Positions 32,796 to 45,853 are shown, numbered from the stretch's first letter. The stretch is DNA of 64,000 nucleotides from Acanthopagrus latus (GCF_904848185.1 NC_051041.1:12857272-12921271), one strand, 5' to 3'. Notes: generated by a model not told the origin, from the sequence alone. A program made the numbers and translations.

Positions 32796-34325
32796 TAGCT
32801 GCAAGCTACAATTAAATGGACACTTTGACATTGGGACAGTCAGTGAAGGACCTGCTCTGACTGTGCTGTCAAAGTCGCCCATTTAAACTGTTAGCAGACT
32901 TTCAGCTTCACTTTCATAGACATTTCAGTTGTACACAGTTGAGGCTTGGACTTGAACGCTCCCTCCAATATGTGGCTAATAAACCAGACGCAGTATAGTG
33001 ATCATAAAATGCATTATTTTATATTATAGCATTGATTTTAAAGCACATTTAAATTTACATTCACATTATTTCACACTAATGATACTGGATCTGTCAAATG
33101 GTCCCCTCTTATTGGCCTCAGCTCTGTCTCGAACTTATCTCTGTGCATCCCTGTGGATGCGAAACACAGCAAACCTTCACTGGCTGTACGACAACTTTCA
33201 TCACTCTCTTAGTTTTGAATACCACCCCAGACTGCAATTGTACAGAGAAGCCCAAACACACTTTTTTTCAGTTTAATAGCCTGCATTCCCACATGACGCC
33301 AGTCTCAACAGAAAGTTTCTTTTTGCTGAGGTATCTTCAGAAAATGAAATCAACAAGGGGAGCAAAAAAAAAAAAAAAAAAAAAAAAAGTCTTTTAGAGG
33401 ATGCGCAACTGCAATGTTTCTCGAAGATAAGGGTCCAGACCTGGAATGGGACTTTGTTGATGGCTCCCCATGTAGCGAGGGCTACTGGTGTTCCTAGAGA
33501 GAAAAAAAAAATGTTCATTTGTCCAGACCATAGATCAAAAATGTTCAAACTGGTCCCAGAATGTTAAAATGTAAGCACCCCAGATTTTATTAAGTCCTAT
33601 CGGGATATTTAGGTCGTCCCCCACTTCAAATCACATTTACTGATGCACAGGGCATCTTAAAAAAAGAGATAAAAAAAAAGTTCTCCCTCTCGGCGCCGCT
33701 GTATTGAAGCCATGTGTTCAATCGATACGAGTTACCCAACTTTTCAAACTGTATTTCTGACTCTCCTCATCATTCCTCCCCGCAGACAAAATCTCTCTCC
33801 ACCCTCTGGCTTTCAATCCGCACTTTACCTGCCTCCCTGCACACAAACCCGAATTAATCTCCCAAGTCTTCCCCTCATCTCTTTGTGTGTGTGTGTGTGT
33901 GTGTGTGTTTTGTCGCATTTGGGCGGGTGTGTGTGTGCGTGTGCTGTGTGCTCGTCTCCTCCTTTTTCCGCATTAGAGATTCACCGGCTCGACATGATAT
34001 TGTTCCCCTGCCTGGAGCTCTGGGGCTTCAGAGAGGGGAGGGGAGGGGGGAGGGTAGGGGTGGGTGGGTGTTTGCATAGCAGAGGCTATACTCCCGCTCG
34101 TGTAGCCCCCACGGGGACTTTCTTTGACACTGTCAGCCCTTTGAACTCGCTGCGACACGGAGCATCGGGTCACTTGTATACAACCTCTGCACAAAAGGGA
34201 ACTCGGCGCTAATTGGCCCGCGTGCACCTGAGAGACAGTCGGGACATCAAAGTGCTTCGCCGCCCAGTTGATAGCAGCTTTGATGGGGTGACTTTGAGAC
34301 TGTAGATTTGTGGGGATTCGTGCGC

Positions 34326-34328
<3 letters not shown>
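32794..34328. other. non-genic; A25 and TG tracts
   Basis: No gene seen. A25 run at 33364-33388, A9 run near 33502-33511, TG array at 33884-33908 and a G-rich tract at about 34034-34070. Confidence 0.5.

Positions 34329-34372
<44 letters not shown>
34329..34372 (+). repeat. (CA)n microsatellite
   Basis: About 22 uninterrupted CA repeats. Confidence 0.97.
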
Positions 34373-34375
<3 letters not shown>

Positions 34376-35114
34376 CTGTTGGCTGAGCCTTTGCCGCTCG
34401 TGTGATCTCGGGGAGGAATTAGTTATTTTGCCGTTCCACTTGCATGCCATTTTTTTTTCTCTGCAGTCTCGAGTAATGTAACAAACGCTATTACCAGGAA
34501 CCCCGTTGTGAGCCTTTAATCAGCCTCAATGAGCACGTTCACATGCATAAAGTATCACAGTTTTGCGCCCTTACTTTGAAAAAGACAATACTAAGCTGTT
34601 TACATGGCTAATGAAAAAGTGCGGCCGTGCATACTTCCCTCGCTTTCATTAATTCAAACGCCGCCATGAAAAGTTTGCTCTTGTGATATTTGGGCATATC
34701 CCATATCTTTTGGAATGTTTAAAAGTAGGTATATTACTTTCTGTTTCCAACCAGAAATTGTGGCTTGACTTTCGTGCATGCGTCTTTCCCACGCAAAACT
34801 CACCGAACTGACGAGAGGCCACGTGTCGCAAACTGTGACCCCCATACCAACCCAACAGCCAGAATAAATGTTAGCCAAGTACCTTTCTGCAAAACCACAT
34901 TTGAGATAAAGCAGAACTTTTCTTCATGTTGCAACTTTGCGTTTGTTTACATTGAGTTTTCATTTTCCTCTCTTGTCAGGTTGCTGCGCTTATGCTCTGC
35001 TCACTTGGTTAGGTTTAGGAAAACGGATGAGATGGTCCGACTTCCAGTACAAAAATGTCCCGGTTCGCCACAGAAACTATGCGACTCAAACTGCGGTCAG
35101 CCAACAAGATTTGC
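34373..35114. other. non-genic; repeat word near LINE
   Basis: No host gene seen. GGTTAGGTTTAGGA at 35008-35021 is related to the 27-bp minisatellite unit at 56.6 kb and probably belongs to a dispersed repeat into which, or beside which, the LINE fragment lies. Confidence 0.4.
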
Positions 35115-35687
35115 CATGTTTAAAAACAAAAGAACTCATTATCGACTTCAGGGAGAAGCAGGTTGCCCAGTCACCAATGAACATCAACGGGGAGATGGTA
35201 GAGAGGGTGGCCAGCTTCAAATTCCTGGGCACACACATCTCAGTGGACCTCACATGGACAGCGAACACCACATCTCTTGCTAAGAAGGCACATCAGCGGC
35301 TGTAAAAGAGGGTAAACCTGCCACAACAGCTTTTGGGGTCCTTCTACCACTGTTCGATTTAGAGTGTCCTCACATATGGCATCCTGGTGTGGTATGGTGG
35401 CAGACCCTGCAGAGGGTCATACAAACTCCCCAGAAAAACAATCAGCAGCTACCTTCCCTGGACGACATCTTTACCTCCCATTGCCTGCAGAAAATTCACA
35501 ACATCCTAAAGGACTGATTCCACTCCACCCATCACCTGTTTGAACTGTTGCCCTACTGTAAACGCTACAAGTCCATCAAAACACGCGCCGCAAGACTCAT
35601 CAACAGTTTCTACCCCAAAGCCATTACCATCCTGAACTCAGAACTAAAACATCTATATTATATATTATCTATTTATCTACTTTTGTG
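35115..35687 (+). mobile_element. 5'-truncated L2-type LINE, reverse-transcriptase 3' part (dead)
   Basis: The + strand encodes the segment just after the polymerase core of CR1/L2-clade LINEs: a KTKELIIDFRE block (about 35132-35164), NINGEMVERVASFKFLGTHIS (about 35180-35242), DLTWTANTT then KKAHQRL (to 35302), SVLTYGILVWYGG (35363-35401), then in another frame LQRV, then HHLFELLPYCKRYKSI and RAARLINSFYPKAI (to about 35640). Those are conserved marks of the L2-family C-terminus as I remember it. The copy is dead: a stop follows HQRL at 35303-35305, another interrupts before SVLTYG, and a deletion after WYGG shifts the frame. The 5' part with the polymerase YADD region is absent. A (TCTA)n tract follows directly, a usual 3' end of such elements. 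Confidence 0.85.

Positions 35688-35740
<53 letters not shown>
35688..35740 (+). repeat. (TCTA)13 microsatellite at LINE 3' end
   Basis: About 13 perfect TCTA units begin about 40 bp after the last recognisable LINE codons. Probably derived from the LINE's own 3' tail. Confidence 0.95.
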
Positions 35741-36726
35741 TCAATGTCTTAGTTGGAAAATATTTGGAATAAGACCTAATTTGGAATATCCAAATGGAAC
35801 ATGCTGACCTATACCACAGTGGGAATATTGTTATGATCAGAATAATGGTGGCAAACTGGTGAAGAATCTAATGTGTTATCATACATAACCGTGTAGCTAG
35901 GTTCTGCTCCCCTCCGTTGACCGTCCCGTGTCTCGCTCCTTTGTGTTGGTTCTGTGTGAATGCGTTCTCGTAAATATGTAACACAGAAGTGCAATTTGTA
36001 AACAGACGTGAAATCAAAGAGAGTGATCCCCAGCTAGTAAAAGAACGGTGTGAAAAATCAATTTAGCTCAAAGCGCCGAGCAGCCTCTCAGGATCTTATT
36101 TTGCCCTCCAGACTTATGGATGTCCGCTGTGTCTTTGTGTGACCCTTCATCCTCTGGAAGGTGGACAGGTGGCGGCTACTGGTGGGCCTGGAGGGCCCTG
36201 TCAACCCCATACAGTCAAGCAGCTGACCACAGAGAAAGAGAAAGGGAGAGCGAGAGCGGGAGGAGTGGAGGGCGAGACAAAGGAGATCAGAAAACAGAAA
36301 GGAACTTGAAGAGAAGTGACAGAGCTAGAGGGAACCAAACCAGAGAGCCCTGTGTCCGAGTGTGAGTGAGCTCCACCCGCTGTCGCAGTTTCAACAGGAG
36401 ACTACGTCCCCTCTTGACTCCAACAGGCGTGGCAAAGCGATTGGTTTCGGTCCAGTATAATGGCCAGCTATGAATGCTGAGTGTGACTGCGGGGGACCAT
36501 TAGGGCCACAATGGCCGACAAGACACTAAGAGCTCCCCAGAGGTCTGAGGGGCCCTTTCATGCCTGTCCTGGGGCTGGGAGGGCTGCTGGGAGCTGGTGG
36601 CCAGCTGGTTCGCTGGCCCCAAGTGCAGCCTAATGCCATCAGCATCTCCACCCGCTTTGAGCTGCCGGGCGTGTGAAGAGAGACACAGGGGTGCGGGGCC
36701 CGTGTGACACATATGGGCACGTAATA
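35741..36726. other. non-genic sequence
   Basis: No gene seen. GA-rich stretch at about 36231-36290. Confidence 0.45.
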
Positions 36727-36752
36727 ACACACACACACACACACACACACAC
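36727..36752 (+). repeat. (CA)n microsatellite
   Basis: About 13 CA repeats. Confidence 0.95.
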
Positions 36753-37449
36753 GACGGCACCTGTTTTTAGAATTAACCAGAGCAGTGCTGGATGATCCTG
36801 GTGCTGCAGCCTCATTTGGCGTTGATAGTCAAAGAAAGAAAGTGCAGATGGGGGTCATTTTTAAGTGCAATCACTTTTTTTTGTTGTTGTTGTTGCCTTT
36901 TTCTCTTTAGCAGGCTTCAGTCTTCAAAATCACAATAACACTTCCGTCAAGGTCTGGAACGTCCAACCACAAGGACAACAAAACAATGCAGACGGAATCT
37001 CAACCTCCATTGGGTTTTGGAGGAATATCAGGTTGAGCTGAAATGGGGAGAAAAACGGCTTTGAAACGATGTTAGTTCACTTCCATGGTCACATTGTGCA
37101 ACTAGTTAACAATATATATGCAACTGCCCCACTGCTAAATTGGCAGCCATCGGTCTCAGATGCTGCGTTAGGTCCCGCCCTCTGGTCAGGGGAAGCCCTC
37201 TCATTTCTTAATCGAGCATGTTCATTTGGAGTTCCCGGTGACCCGGTCAAACAGGGTCTGCTACACATGTAGATGCATGGCGGGGGGGCTAGCTCACATT
37301 CTACGCTAACGCTATTGGCTTTTGGGGGGGTTAATAGTGTCTGTCATGATGGAGCCCATCCCCTATCAAAGATTCACACAAGCTGATCCCCAATACAATG
37401 TTAACATGCAAAACTAAAGAACATTATTTTATTTCTGCATGTTAAAATT
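36753..37449. other. non-genic; probable old dispersed repeat
   Basis: No gene seen. (TTG)n-like tract near 36880-36894. About 37075-37325 (TTCACTTCCATGGTCACATT and following) reminds me of a teleost dispersed repeat, but I see no terminal structure. Confidence 0.3.
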
Positions 37450-37680
37450 TTGAGTTCACATGTTCAAAAATATGTGAGAACGACGCGAAAAGAAGCACGA
37501 TTTCATGAGCCATGTTTTGTTCCCACATGTGGGAATTCTGATGTCCACATGAAGAGATGCTAACCACTTACGGATGCATCTAAGTGGCATATGTGGGAAT
37601 GTTGATGCGTCGAAATTTTCATTCACATGTAAAATTGTAATTTTCCACATGCAAAAAGGCAAAGCTCACGTGTGCAATTT
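37450..37680. repeat. CACATG-rich degenerate palindrome cluster
   Basis: Seven diverged CACATG/CATGTG-type words occur in about 230 bp: TTCACATGTTC, the perfect 16-bp palindrome TTCCCACATGTGGGAA (37520-37535), GTCCACATGA, CATATGTGGGAA, TTCACATGTAAA, TTCCACATGCAA and CTCACGTGTGC. They alternate with AAAATT words, as in a decayed minisatellite whose unit was itself palindromic. E-box-like cores are a by-product unless shown otherwise. Confidence 0.5.
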
Positions 37681-39796
37681 TCGTTAAAGTCTGAAAAAAA
37701 GCTTCTTTTTTTTCCCATGTATGCCAGAGCTCATCATTAGTAGTGCAACAAACAGCAACATACAACGATTAGTTTCGATTCTGCCAGAATGTGAAATAAA
37801 CCGTCGGCGGTTCAAACCGTTTCATCCAAAATACAAGTTTTAACGATTTATTTAGCCATCAGTGCAAATTAGTATGATAGTCTAATTGATTTCGCAGAGT
37901 CACCAGTCTGTCCTCTGTACAGAAAAGAGGGTTCATAGGTTATCCTCAGAGCACCATATGGGACAAAGAGCCTGTGATGCAAATGCTGTCACACCCAATT
38001 CGAGCCCTTTTTGGATGGCGTGACGGCTCCGTCTTCCTCGCTCTCCGGTCCTAAATAGCTCGCTACTGCAGGGAGAGAACTTGTTTTGTCGACAGCCTGT
38101 TTGAAAGGCAAGCGTAATAAAAGGCTTTTCTTTTTGTGCCGGGCGGTGGCAATTTCATAGTCTTTTCAGAGCTGAAAGAGAAGGAGAGAAAGAAAAGTTT
38201 TACTAATTGACGTGGTTGCAGAAATTCCGCCATTTCAGTCAGCCACGATGAAAAGCCTATTAAGGAACGCTTTGTCGATTACTTCTGCTCACTTCTATAC
38301 GCTGCGGCTCGTTTTAGAGGAACTCATTTGTGTCTTATTTATTTCCTCTGCCGGCATGTTTTTGCTGGCGCTGCGCACAATGACAAATTAAAGCTTTAGT
38401 TTCATGGCAATGACAGGGAAGGTCTCAAGGCTTTATCGTGGGCTTTCAGAGTACGCCAGGGAAGTCAGCTCCTCTTGATAGCATGTCCTTGCCTCGCCGC
38501 CGCCGCCATTTTGTTCCAACGCATTAAAAGCATCCATTGAGCTTTAATGCCAGACAGGGTTTTTTGCGCAAACTCGCTCTTCAGTTAGAGCGCATCTTTG
38601 ACGAATTACTATCGAAAGTAAAATGATACGGCTTAAAGGTGTCCGTCGGTGCGATTCATCGACACAAACCTAGTAATCTTTGACTGTGATTGAAAAACTT
38701 TTAACGCAGAGAAAGGCATTCCTATATTTTAAAAAAAGGGGAGCAAAATCGGAGAAAGTGATAAATTGTTGCACACCTAATGGCGCCGTATATACATGTT
38801 ACCCAAACTCACATGCAAAGGCGAGGCATTCTGGTACAATGTATAGTCGCCTCTGACTAAGCACCGCGGCGGTCAGCAGTTTACAGGAAATAGTATCTTA
38901 TTCCATCTGGTTGAGCCGCGTCAAGTTCGAACTGATGATATATCTTCAGTGTCTGCTCCTGCCGAACTGCTGACAAGTATTATTTAACCCCACACTTCTG
39001 CTGGAAATACCTCTCAGAGCTTTTATTGCGAGCCGTCTGCATTGTGAAAGCCATCCACTTTAAAAACACCTCCATACAAATTTCCCCGCGATGAAATTTA
39101 TGCCTTGCTCCCCCTCGAGCATATGATCACTTATCGTTGGAAAAGGGTTTGATCTCCACAGGTTTTGAATGCACAAAATGGCTTCTCGTTGCTGGGTATT
39201 TTTTTTGTATTTTGTATTTTTTTTTTTTTGGGAGGGGTGGGAGAACTAAATCGAACTTCTTTTGCAACGGCGTTGTATAAGGGGGAAAGAAAGGACACCC
39301 GAGGTTGAGCCGGAGACGGCAGCGCTACACGTGCGAGAGAAAGCCTCGGCAGACAGAACTATCTGACAGAGGTCAGCTGATGTCGAGGTACATCAATTTT
39401 ATGAACCTTCGCCCCCCCCTCCCCTCTGCGAGTTCGCTGCCACTCATGTGTTAAATGGGTCTTGTAGACAGAGGAGACTGCCTTTGTGCTGGAACAAATG
39501 GAGGGGAGAGAATGGGGTTAAGACGACTCCTTTGAGGTGCATCAACCTACATCTGCTCATCCTCTCTTATTCTTAGAAAAAAAAATAAAATAAAATAAAA
39601 CAGGGTGTGCTGCATCTGAAGTGTCCTTACAAGACAGGGAATCTGCACAATGTATTGTTTCTATTGTAAGACACGGTTGCCATGGCCACTTTCCTCCCAT
39701 TAAAATTATCTGAGACATTTTAATGTGACTCTCAGTTGATGGCGGAAAAAAGAAAAACATCCTTGACATTAAACGTTCAGACGTGCCAAATTGCAA

Positions 39797-39799
<3 letters not shown>
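37681..39799. other. non-genic; possible conserved stretch
   Basis: No gene seen in 2.1 kb. About 38130-38700 is repeat-free with TTAA/TAAT words and looks less decayed than its surroundings, a weak regulatory candidate. T-rich tract at about 39199-39230 and (AAAAT)n-like sequence near 39577-39600. Confidence 0.35.

Positions 39800-39828
<29 letters not shown>
39800..39828 (+). repeat. (TG)n microsatellite
   Basis: About 14 TG repeats. Confidence 0.95.
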
Positions 39829-39831
<3 letters not shown>

Positions 39832-40639
39832 GTACGTGTAAGCTATCACTCCACTGCTATAAAGCTGCCGAAAGGGGAATATTTTTATTTTCATTCCACT
39901 AGAGACGGATCGATCTGAGAGCAGGCTGTTGTGACAGATGTTCGGCTCAGCTAAACAGGGACTGTAATAACACACGCTTACACAGACACACGTATTGTAT
40001 AGACACAGTATGTACACAAGTGTTTCAAAGGGCTCATGCACAAGCACACGTGCACAGAATCACACACTGCGGCCTGAACAAACACCCTAATTTACTCTCT
40101 CCACACACATACGCGCACGCGCACACACTGAGAAGAAGAAATTACTTTGAACTTGGTGTCAGGCGGCGTGAATGCAGCTGGGAGCAACAGGGTCATGAAG
40201 CTCTTTGAGAGGTGAGATGAGGTCCAGCCTTTTCCTCTGCTGTCTGTCTCCGCTCTGATGTGCTGATGGCTGACGGGGGTCAGGGATGAGGGAGGAGGAG
40301 GCAGGCGAGGGGGGGGAAGGTGGTGCGTATGTGGTGGTATAAGTTGGACCATGGGGCCCGGCCACAAGGCTCCCTTTGTTGCGAGTGGCACTTTGCCACC
40401 GTGGAAGTCTTTGATGCAGCCCGCATTCACCGTCACACGGTTTCCACAGAGACCAGCTGACAGCAGACAGCGGCGGTTTGGCCTCGTCACCCTTCAAAAC
40501 CATAATTATTTTCACTTCGTGGGGCTAAAACCGGGAGAGAAAATAACTGTGTGTTTAATATGAGAGTATAAATGTATCACTTAAATGTACACTATGCATT
40601 ATGTTCATACAAATAGGAGGAAGCTTATCATTGGAGTAA
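39829..40639. other. non-genic sequence
   Basis: No gene seen. Scattered CACA/GCAC words at 39970-40130 and a G-rich tract near 40270-40322. Confidence 0.45.
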
Positions 40640-40850
40640 CTGCTAACTGCTGATGCTCTTAGCTAGTTAGCTCAGTTAGCCGTGCAGCTAGCTGTCCGGG
40701 CCAAGGACGTTTAGTTATATCTGGACACAGTCATGGAGACGGAGCCCTGTTCAATCCTATGAAAGCAGCTCAGTGGCACGAGGCCAAAATGGCCCATAGA
40801 TTGCTGACTGAACCGGCTAACTTCCAGTTTAGTGCCCGGCTAACTTGAAC
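40640..40850. repeat. probable dispersed repeat (GCTAGTTAGCTCAGTTAGCC type)
   Basis: A dense run of GCTAAC/GCTAGTTAGC words (40649-40695) is followed by AATCCTATGAAAGCAGCTCA, which I remember as part of a teleost dispersed repeat. No ends or inverted termini could be set. Confidence 0.35.
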
Positions 40851-43800
40851 AGGGATAAAATAATTCAATTTGCAAATTTCATCAGACCAAATGGCTCAAA
40901 CAGTGAAGCAAATCAAAATGTTCATTTCTTTGTGACAGTGTAATTATACAGTTTGCCCACCACAAAAGCATTTCACAGCATTTTTTCACATTGTTTTGAT
41001 AATCTTACTTTTTGAATATTCTAAACTAAATGTGTACATATTGCACGTCTGTCTTCATGCATTTTTATTGAACTGTTAAATAACAACAGACAATAATCTC
41101 ATCTCTCTGACCGATGGGTTCCTGATCAGAAATGCACTTGAGGGATATTTAAACAATTCTACAAAGTGATACTACTTAATGAGAAAAGCTAGAGCTTCCC
41201 TGTAGTGACGACAGAGAGAAGCTTTTCCCGCACTTGCTGTAAATGAACAAAGACTTTTTCATTTCAGAACCACAACAAACATAAACACAATCAAACTGAT
41301 GACTTAATTGATTCCAACCATGAGAAGTTCGGCTGTCTCATTCCAGGGTTGGTTAGCAGAGCTGGAACCGCTGCCAAGATGTTTAATCATGTTTAATAAA
41401 TTGCAGCAGACAAGACTGTATCTAATCTATTAATAGGCCCTCATTACATTGTGACTTGCATCTGGAAAAGGTCCAACTGTGGACACACTCTCACCGAACT
41501 GAGCGGAGAGCGGAGCGCTAACAGCCTTATCTCATACGGTAGATGTACGTCACCTACCAGGGGGGTGCAAATGCTATTAAAAATAGACTTTTTCCCAATG
41601 CATTATCAATTATAAGACTAGCATTTGAAATAAACCCACATCGCCCCCCCTTCTCTGCCTATGCAAAACTGTAAGCATGCAAACAACTGATTTCATAGAA
41701 CAATGTTGTCGAATAAAAACACAAGGCTGAAGATTAGGAGGGGCAAAACAAAGGCAGCGTCAATGAAAAAGCGAGCATATGTGTTCATCGGCAAACCCCC
41801 TGAACACACACTGAAGCAAACGCGCGCACACACTGATTAATTGTATTCTTCATTCATTGTGAGGCAGCCCGCTGCTAATTAGCTTAGGCATGGTTTTGCA
41901 TATTGTATTTATTTAATTTCTTCATAGGATGCACCGAAAGAAGGTGTAATTTGGGACGAGAAAGGGGCCATTTCTTGCCGTGATTTACACACACAAAGGG
42001 CTGCAAGTGCTGGGGCTGATTGCTGCTGCGCCGACGACTCTTTCTCTCCGTGCCAAATGTAAAACAAAAACCCGACAACATCCCTCTGGTGTTCCGCTCG
42101 TAATTCTGCACATAAAGACAGTACTGTAAATCTAATGAACAGATTATGTTTACAGTCCTCCTCGCGCTGTTTCTCCGGATTAATTTCAACAGCGCTGCAG
42201 TTTTATGAGGATCATCTCAATAATGTTTTTTTTTTTTTTTTTTACGGAGGAGATATCGCAAGACTCTTTTGGAAGTGCATGAATACAAAACAGCGGCAGG
42301 CAGAGCGGCAGAAGATGGGACATTTTCTTGTCGATATGGAAAATGGCTTCTTAAAAGTTACTTCTCTGAAGTTGACAGTTCTGCAGAATCAAGGGAGAGA
42401 CACTCTCAGGTGATTGGGCATCCAGCTGAGTTTGGGTGAAAACACATTCCATATGTATTGGGTCTTATATTGAAGAGCGTCTCTGGACCGCTGCATTTTT
42501 CCCGTCAGATTGCAGTCTTCAGACCTGAATTCCCTGCCCTGGCTCTACTTTGCCTCCGTGTGTGCGTGTTTGTCCGTGCGTAGTTCTTTGTCTGCCATAT
42601 TTCAGGCAATCTGCGAGCATGTTTGCGCAAGCGTTGTGCGCTTATGGATGTTTGTTGACGTCTAAACGTACATACGTGCATCAGACGAGGGCAAGGGAAT
42701 TGTCTCCGTGCAACATGTAATCGGGAGCCATTTTTCCAGCCATGCTCACATCCTGCTGCAAGCAAGCAACAGATGGCGGGACCGGGCGCCGCGGCCGATT
42801 TGGTCCAGTCGTGTTTGCTCGGAAGTAATTGTGTTTTAACCTGGAGAGAAACTAAATATCACGGCCACGCAGGCAAACAAATTATAGTCACCTCACTGGC
42901 GGGCGTATGACTCCATTTGTCTCGTGTCCAGATGGAGTTCGAAGAAAAGAAATGAGCCCACGATGCTGCATGGCTGCAGTTTATGTGCTTGCATCTGACC
43001 GTTTGCTTGCCGGTCCGTTTGTCTCGTCTTTCTACCTGTTTATCTCCTCAGCAGCTGCCTGTCTGCTTCCTCATATATCAGCCTGTCTGTTTTTTGTGTT
43101 GTGGCAGATGTTTCAGCGCTTCAGGTCTTTATATGAGACAGTGCAGCAGAGGAGCAAAAAAAAAAACATCTTCATGTGGATGAGAGCGTCCGTACGTTCA
43201 CCTCAGCATTGTGCCACAAATTTTCTTTTGATGCCAAACCAGCGCCCGGGGGGGACAGGAATACTTACGAGACATTGGTATTGGTTTCATGATAGGCATT
43301 CATTAGCGTGAACATCAACACAAGCTCTGCCATGCTGATCTATCCCAAAATTAAGTTTTCCTATTTCACGTCTCCCTGATTTTCAACACTCGCTGTTTAT
43401 ATAAAACATTCTTGAATGAAGTGTTCATTCACTGTCAATTCCTGCGCCGTGTGCCAACTGTGTGCATCAGAAAATCCCCTGCAATCTTTGTTTTGGCTAG
43501 TGTGAGGCGGCAAGTGATTATCCGGAGTGCTTTCGGAAGTTAATGTTCATGGTCTGCACAGCGGGATTCTAGGAGTGATGACAGTGGAAGTGCCTCAGGG
43601 CGAGCGTCTCTTCGCTGCCATCTCACTTTCACTGTTTCTGACAACGCGTTTACCCCAACAGATGGCTCCAACACTCACACTGAGACACTGCGAGGCGATG
43701 AAGAAATGCGTGGGCTGATACAACACAAAGATGTGCAGAGAATCCAAACCCAACCGATGTGAATTGATGTAAAATTGACTAATGGGATCTCAACAGTAAG

Positions 43801-44265
43801 TGATGTGCCGGAATAGCTTGGTCAAAGGGGCTCCGTCACGGACCCACCATCTCTGGTTTATTATCTCATCAATTTATTTCTTCTGTAATGTTATATTATT
43901 CACTTTTTTTTTTCTTTTAGAACGAAAACAAAAAAAAAAATACATGAAATCTACAAAAATACGAAGTTCAAGGAATGGATCCCGGCTCACATACTCATCG
44001 GTGGACGAACATACACTAAAGCAGAGAGTGTTGTCAGGGTAATGTGAGCAGGAAATCACAAGGTAGGGGAAAAGTGAGTGCATGTGGGGAATATGACTCC
44101 ACGACACCTTGGTCCCAAACTGCAGCTCATTCTGTCAAGCGATGCCTAAAGTGTTTTCTTTGCATATCAAAGGAGGAGAGTTCAGCATTGCCTTCAGGCC
44201 GCTGAAATGACACACAGCACGACGTCAGAATATGACTCACTAAGTAGTTCAGCGGGATGCAATAG
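40851..44265. other. non-genic sequence, 3.4 kb
   Basis: No gene or clear repeat. Homopolymers: T19 near 42225-42243, A10 near 43157-43166, T/A runs near 43904-43940. CpG-rich words near 42775-42800 (GGGCGCCGCGGCCG). TTAAT/TAATTAG words near 41860-41890. Frames are short and match nothing known to me. Confidence 0.45.
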
Positions 44266-44297
44266 TGTGTGTGTGTGTGTGTTTGTGTGTGTGTGTA
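44266..44297 (+). repeat. (TG)n microsatellite
   Basis: TG array with one TT interruption. Confidence 0.93.
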
Positions 44298-45054
44298 TCT
44301 AGAATATCCAAAAAGGCCAACTGCTCATCATTTTGAGCCAAAATCATAAAAAAGTAAGAAAAAAAAGTTCTCGATCCCGCAATTCTGCTCAAAAAGTCTT
44401 TGAATTCAGAAAAGCAAGTGTAAGTGAAGAAATGCCGCTTGTGTGTGTCATTCTGTGTGTATGTATGCGCAATAGAAACAGAAATCAGACAAGGTGACAG
44501 GCTTTCCCGTGAATGGTTGATTGACACAGTGTGTACCTGTATCTGTATCTGTATCATCTGTATTATGAAGGTGTGTCATTGTTTCCCTCATTTTTTGCTC
44601 ATGTCAAGACAAATTTGAAGACATCATATTGGGCTTTCTTAACTTGTGATGAACACTTGACACTGTGGTTTTTGTTTCACAGGCTAAAGCCATAATTAGT
44701 AAAATAATCAGCATTACTTGCAGACCAGAATTAACGCCCCACGGTTGTATGCCGACCAGTCAAGTTGGAGGTTACATCCATGTCTCTCCAGACTCATGTA
44801 ATATATGTGTTCAGGACTTTGGGGTCATTTGATGGAATTTAATAAACACAGTTTGCGACAAAAAGTAAAGTTATTACTATATTAACTATTTTACAGAAGA
44901 TAACAGAGGACTGATTGAGAACTTTGTCACATGGTGCAATGACACTCACCTGAAGCTCAGTTACTGCTGTATGTCTATTAGGGTGCACATTCATTGACAG
45001 AAACAAACAAATGATGTCAAGCAAAGTGATTCTGCAAAATATTATGATCTCACA
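44298..45054. other. non-genic sequence
   Basis: No gene seen. (CTGTAT)n-like words near 44538-44560. Confidence 0.45.
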
Positions 45055-45250
45055 GTGAAGCTGACCTTTGACCCTCTGGATATAAAATGTCATCACTTCT
45101 TTATTTTATCCTATTATACATTTGTATTCAATTTTGTCACAATGACCTTTAAACACCAACATCTAAGCAGTTCATCCAAGTCTGTGTTTTGTTGTTTTTT
45201 TTTTTTTCGCCAAATTTGACGAAAGTCCCTCAAGACGCTCCTGTAATGGC
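45055..45250 (+). repeat. diverged dispersed repeat with internal near-duplication
   Basis: CTGACCTTTGACC at 45061 and AATGACCTTTAAACACCAACAT at 45140 are two diverged versions of one block. They are followed by AGCAGTTCATCCAAG and GCCAAATTTGACGAAAGTCC then CCTCAAGACG. From memory this order (GACCTTTGACC, CAGTTCATCC, GCCAAATTTGA, CCCTCAAGG) is a widespread fish dispersed repeat. A T13 tract is inserted at about 45196-45208. Confidence 0.55.
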
Positions 45251-45454
45251 TCCAAAAGGTTGGTCAGTTGATATTTGTGCCAAAGCTGGAGGTGTAACTT
45301 CACATGGCACAAAAGATGGTTGGATGGTTATTTTCGTAATGTGTAACTCTTTGTAATCTGTTGATGGTGGTATCGTCCCTCTAAACCACCACCACAGAAA
45401 GCAGTGTTCCTGAAGGTGGGTAGTTTCAGATGTGTCCCCAAAGTGTGCCTTAGC

Positions 45455-45456
<2 letters not shown>
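45251..45456. other. non-genic sequence
   Basis: Nothing recognised. Confidence 0.4.

Positions 45457-45527
<71 letters not shown>
45457..45527 (+). repeat. (TG)35 microsatellite
   Basis: About 71 uninterrupted bases of TG, then GGTGGGTTG and a G-rich tract to about 45551. Confidence 0.98.
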
Positions 45528-45534
<7 letters not shown>

Positions 45535-45802
45535 TGATGGGGTGGGGGGGCGCAGGTAAGTGGACATCCAGGTTATCGCCTTGTAGCATTGCCAGCTACA
45601 GTGCATCATTACCTGTGCACTTTGATGGGTGTGACATTCACCTCACACTCCATTGTGGTCATTCACCCGCTCAAGACACACACACAACTGCACAGTCCCT
45701 CGGGCAGCCTTTCGCACTAACCTGGCATCCTTTTCACAGGGCCCAGTGGAGCGTGCTGGTGTGACTCTACTCTCAGGCTCTACTGACGGAGGAAACTGCT
45801 GC

Positions 45803-45805
<3 letters not shown>

Positions 45806-45849
<44 letters not shown>
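45806..45849 (+). repeat. (GA)22 microsatellite
   Basis: Uninterrupted AG array after GCAGAC. The Arg-Glu frame is its translation. Confidence 0.98.

Positions 45850-45853
<4 letters not shown>

Noticed and set aside
33712..34212. 166-codon + strand frame
   Set aside because: Interrupted by TG-array Cys-Val runs and a Gly/Arg-rich G tract, no domain seen.
34765..35283. 172-codon + strand frame ending in the LINE region
   Set aside because: It is out of the LINE frame and runs antiparallel to no known protein. The true coding relic is the L2 frame overlapping it.
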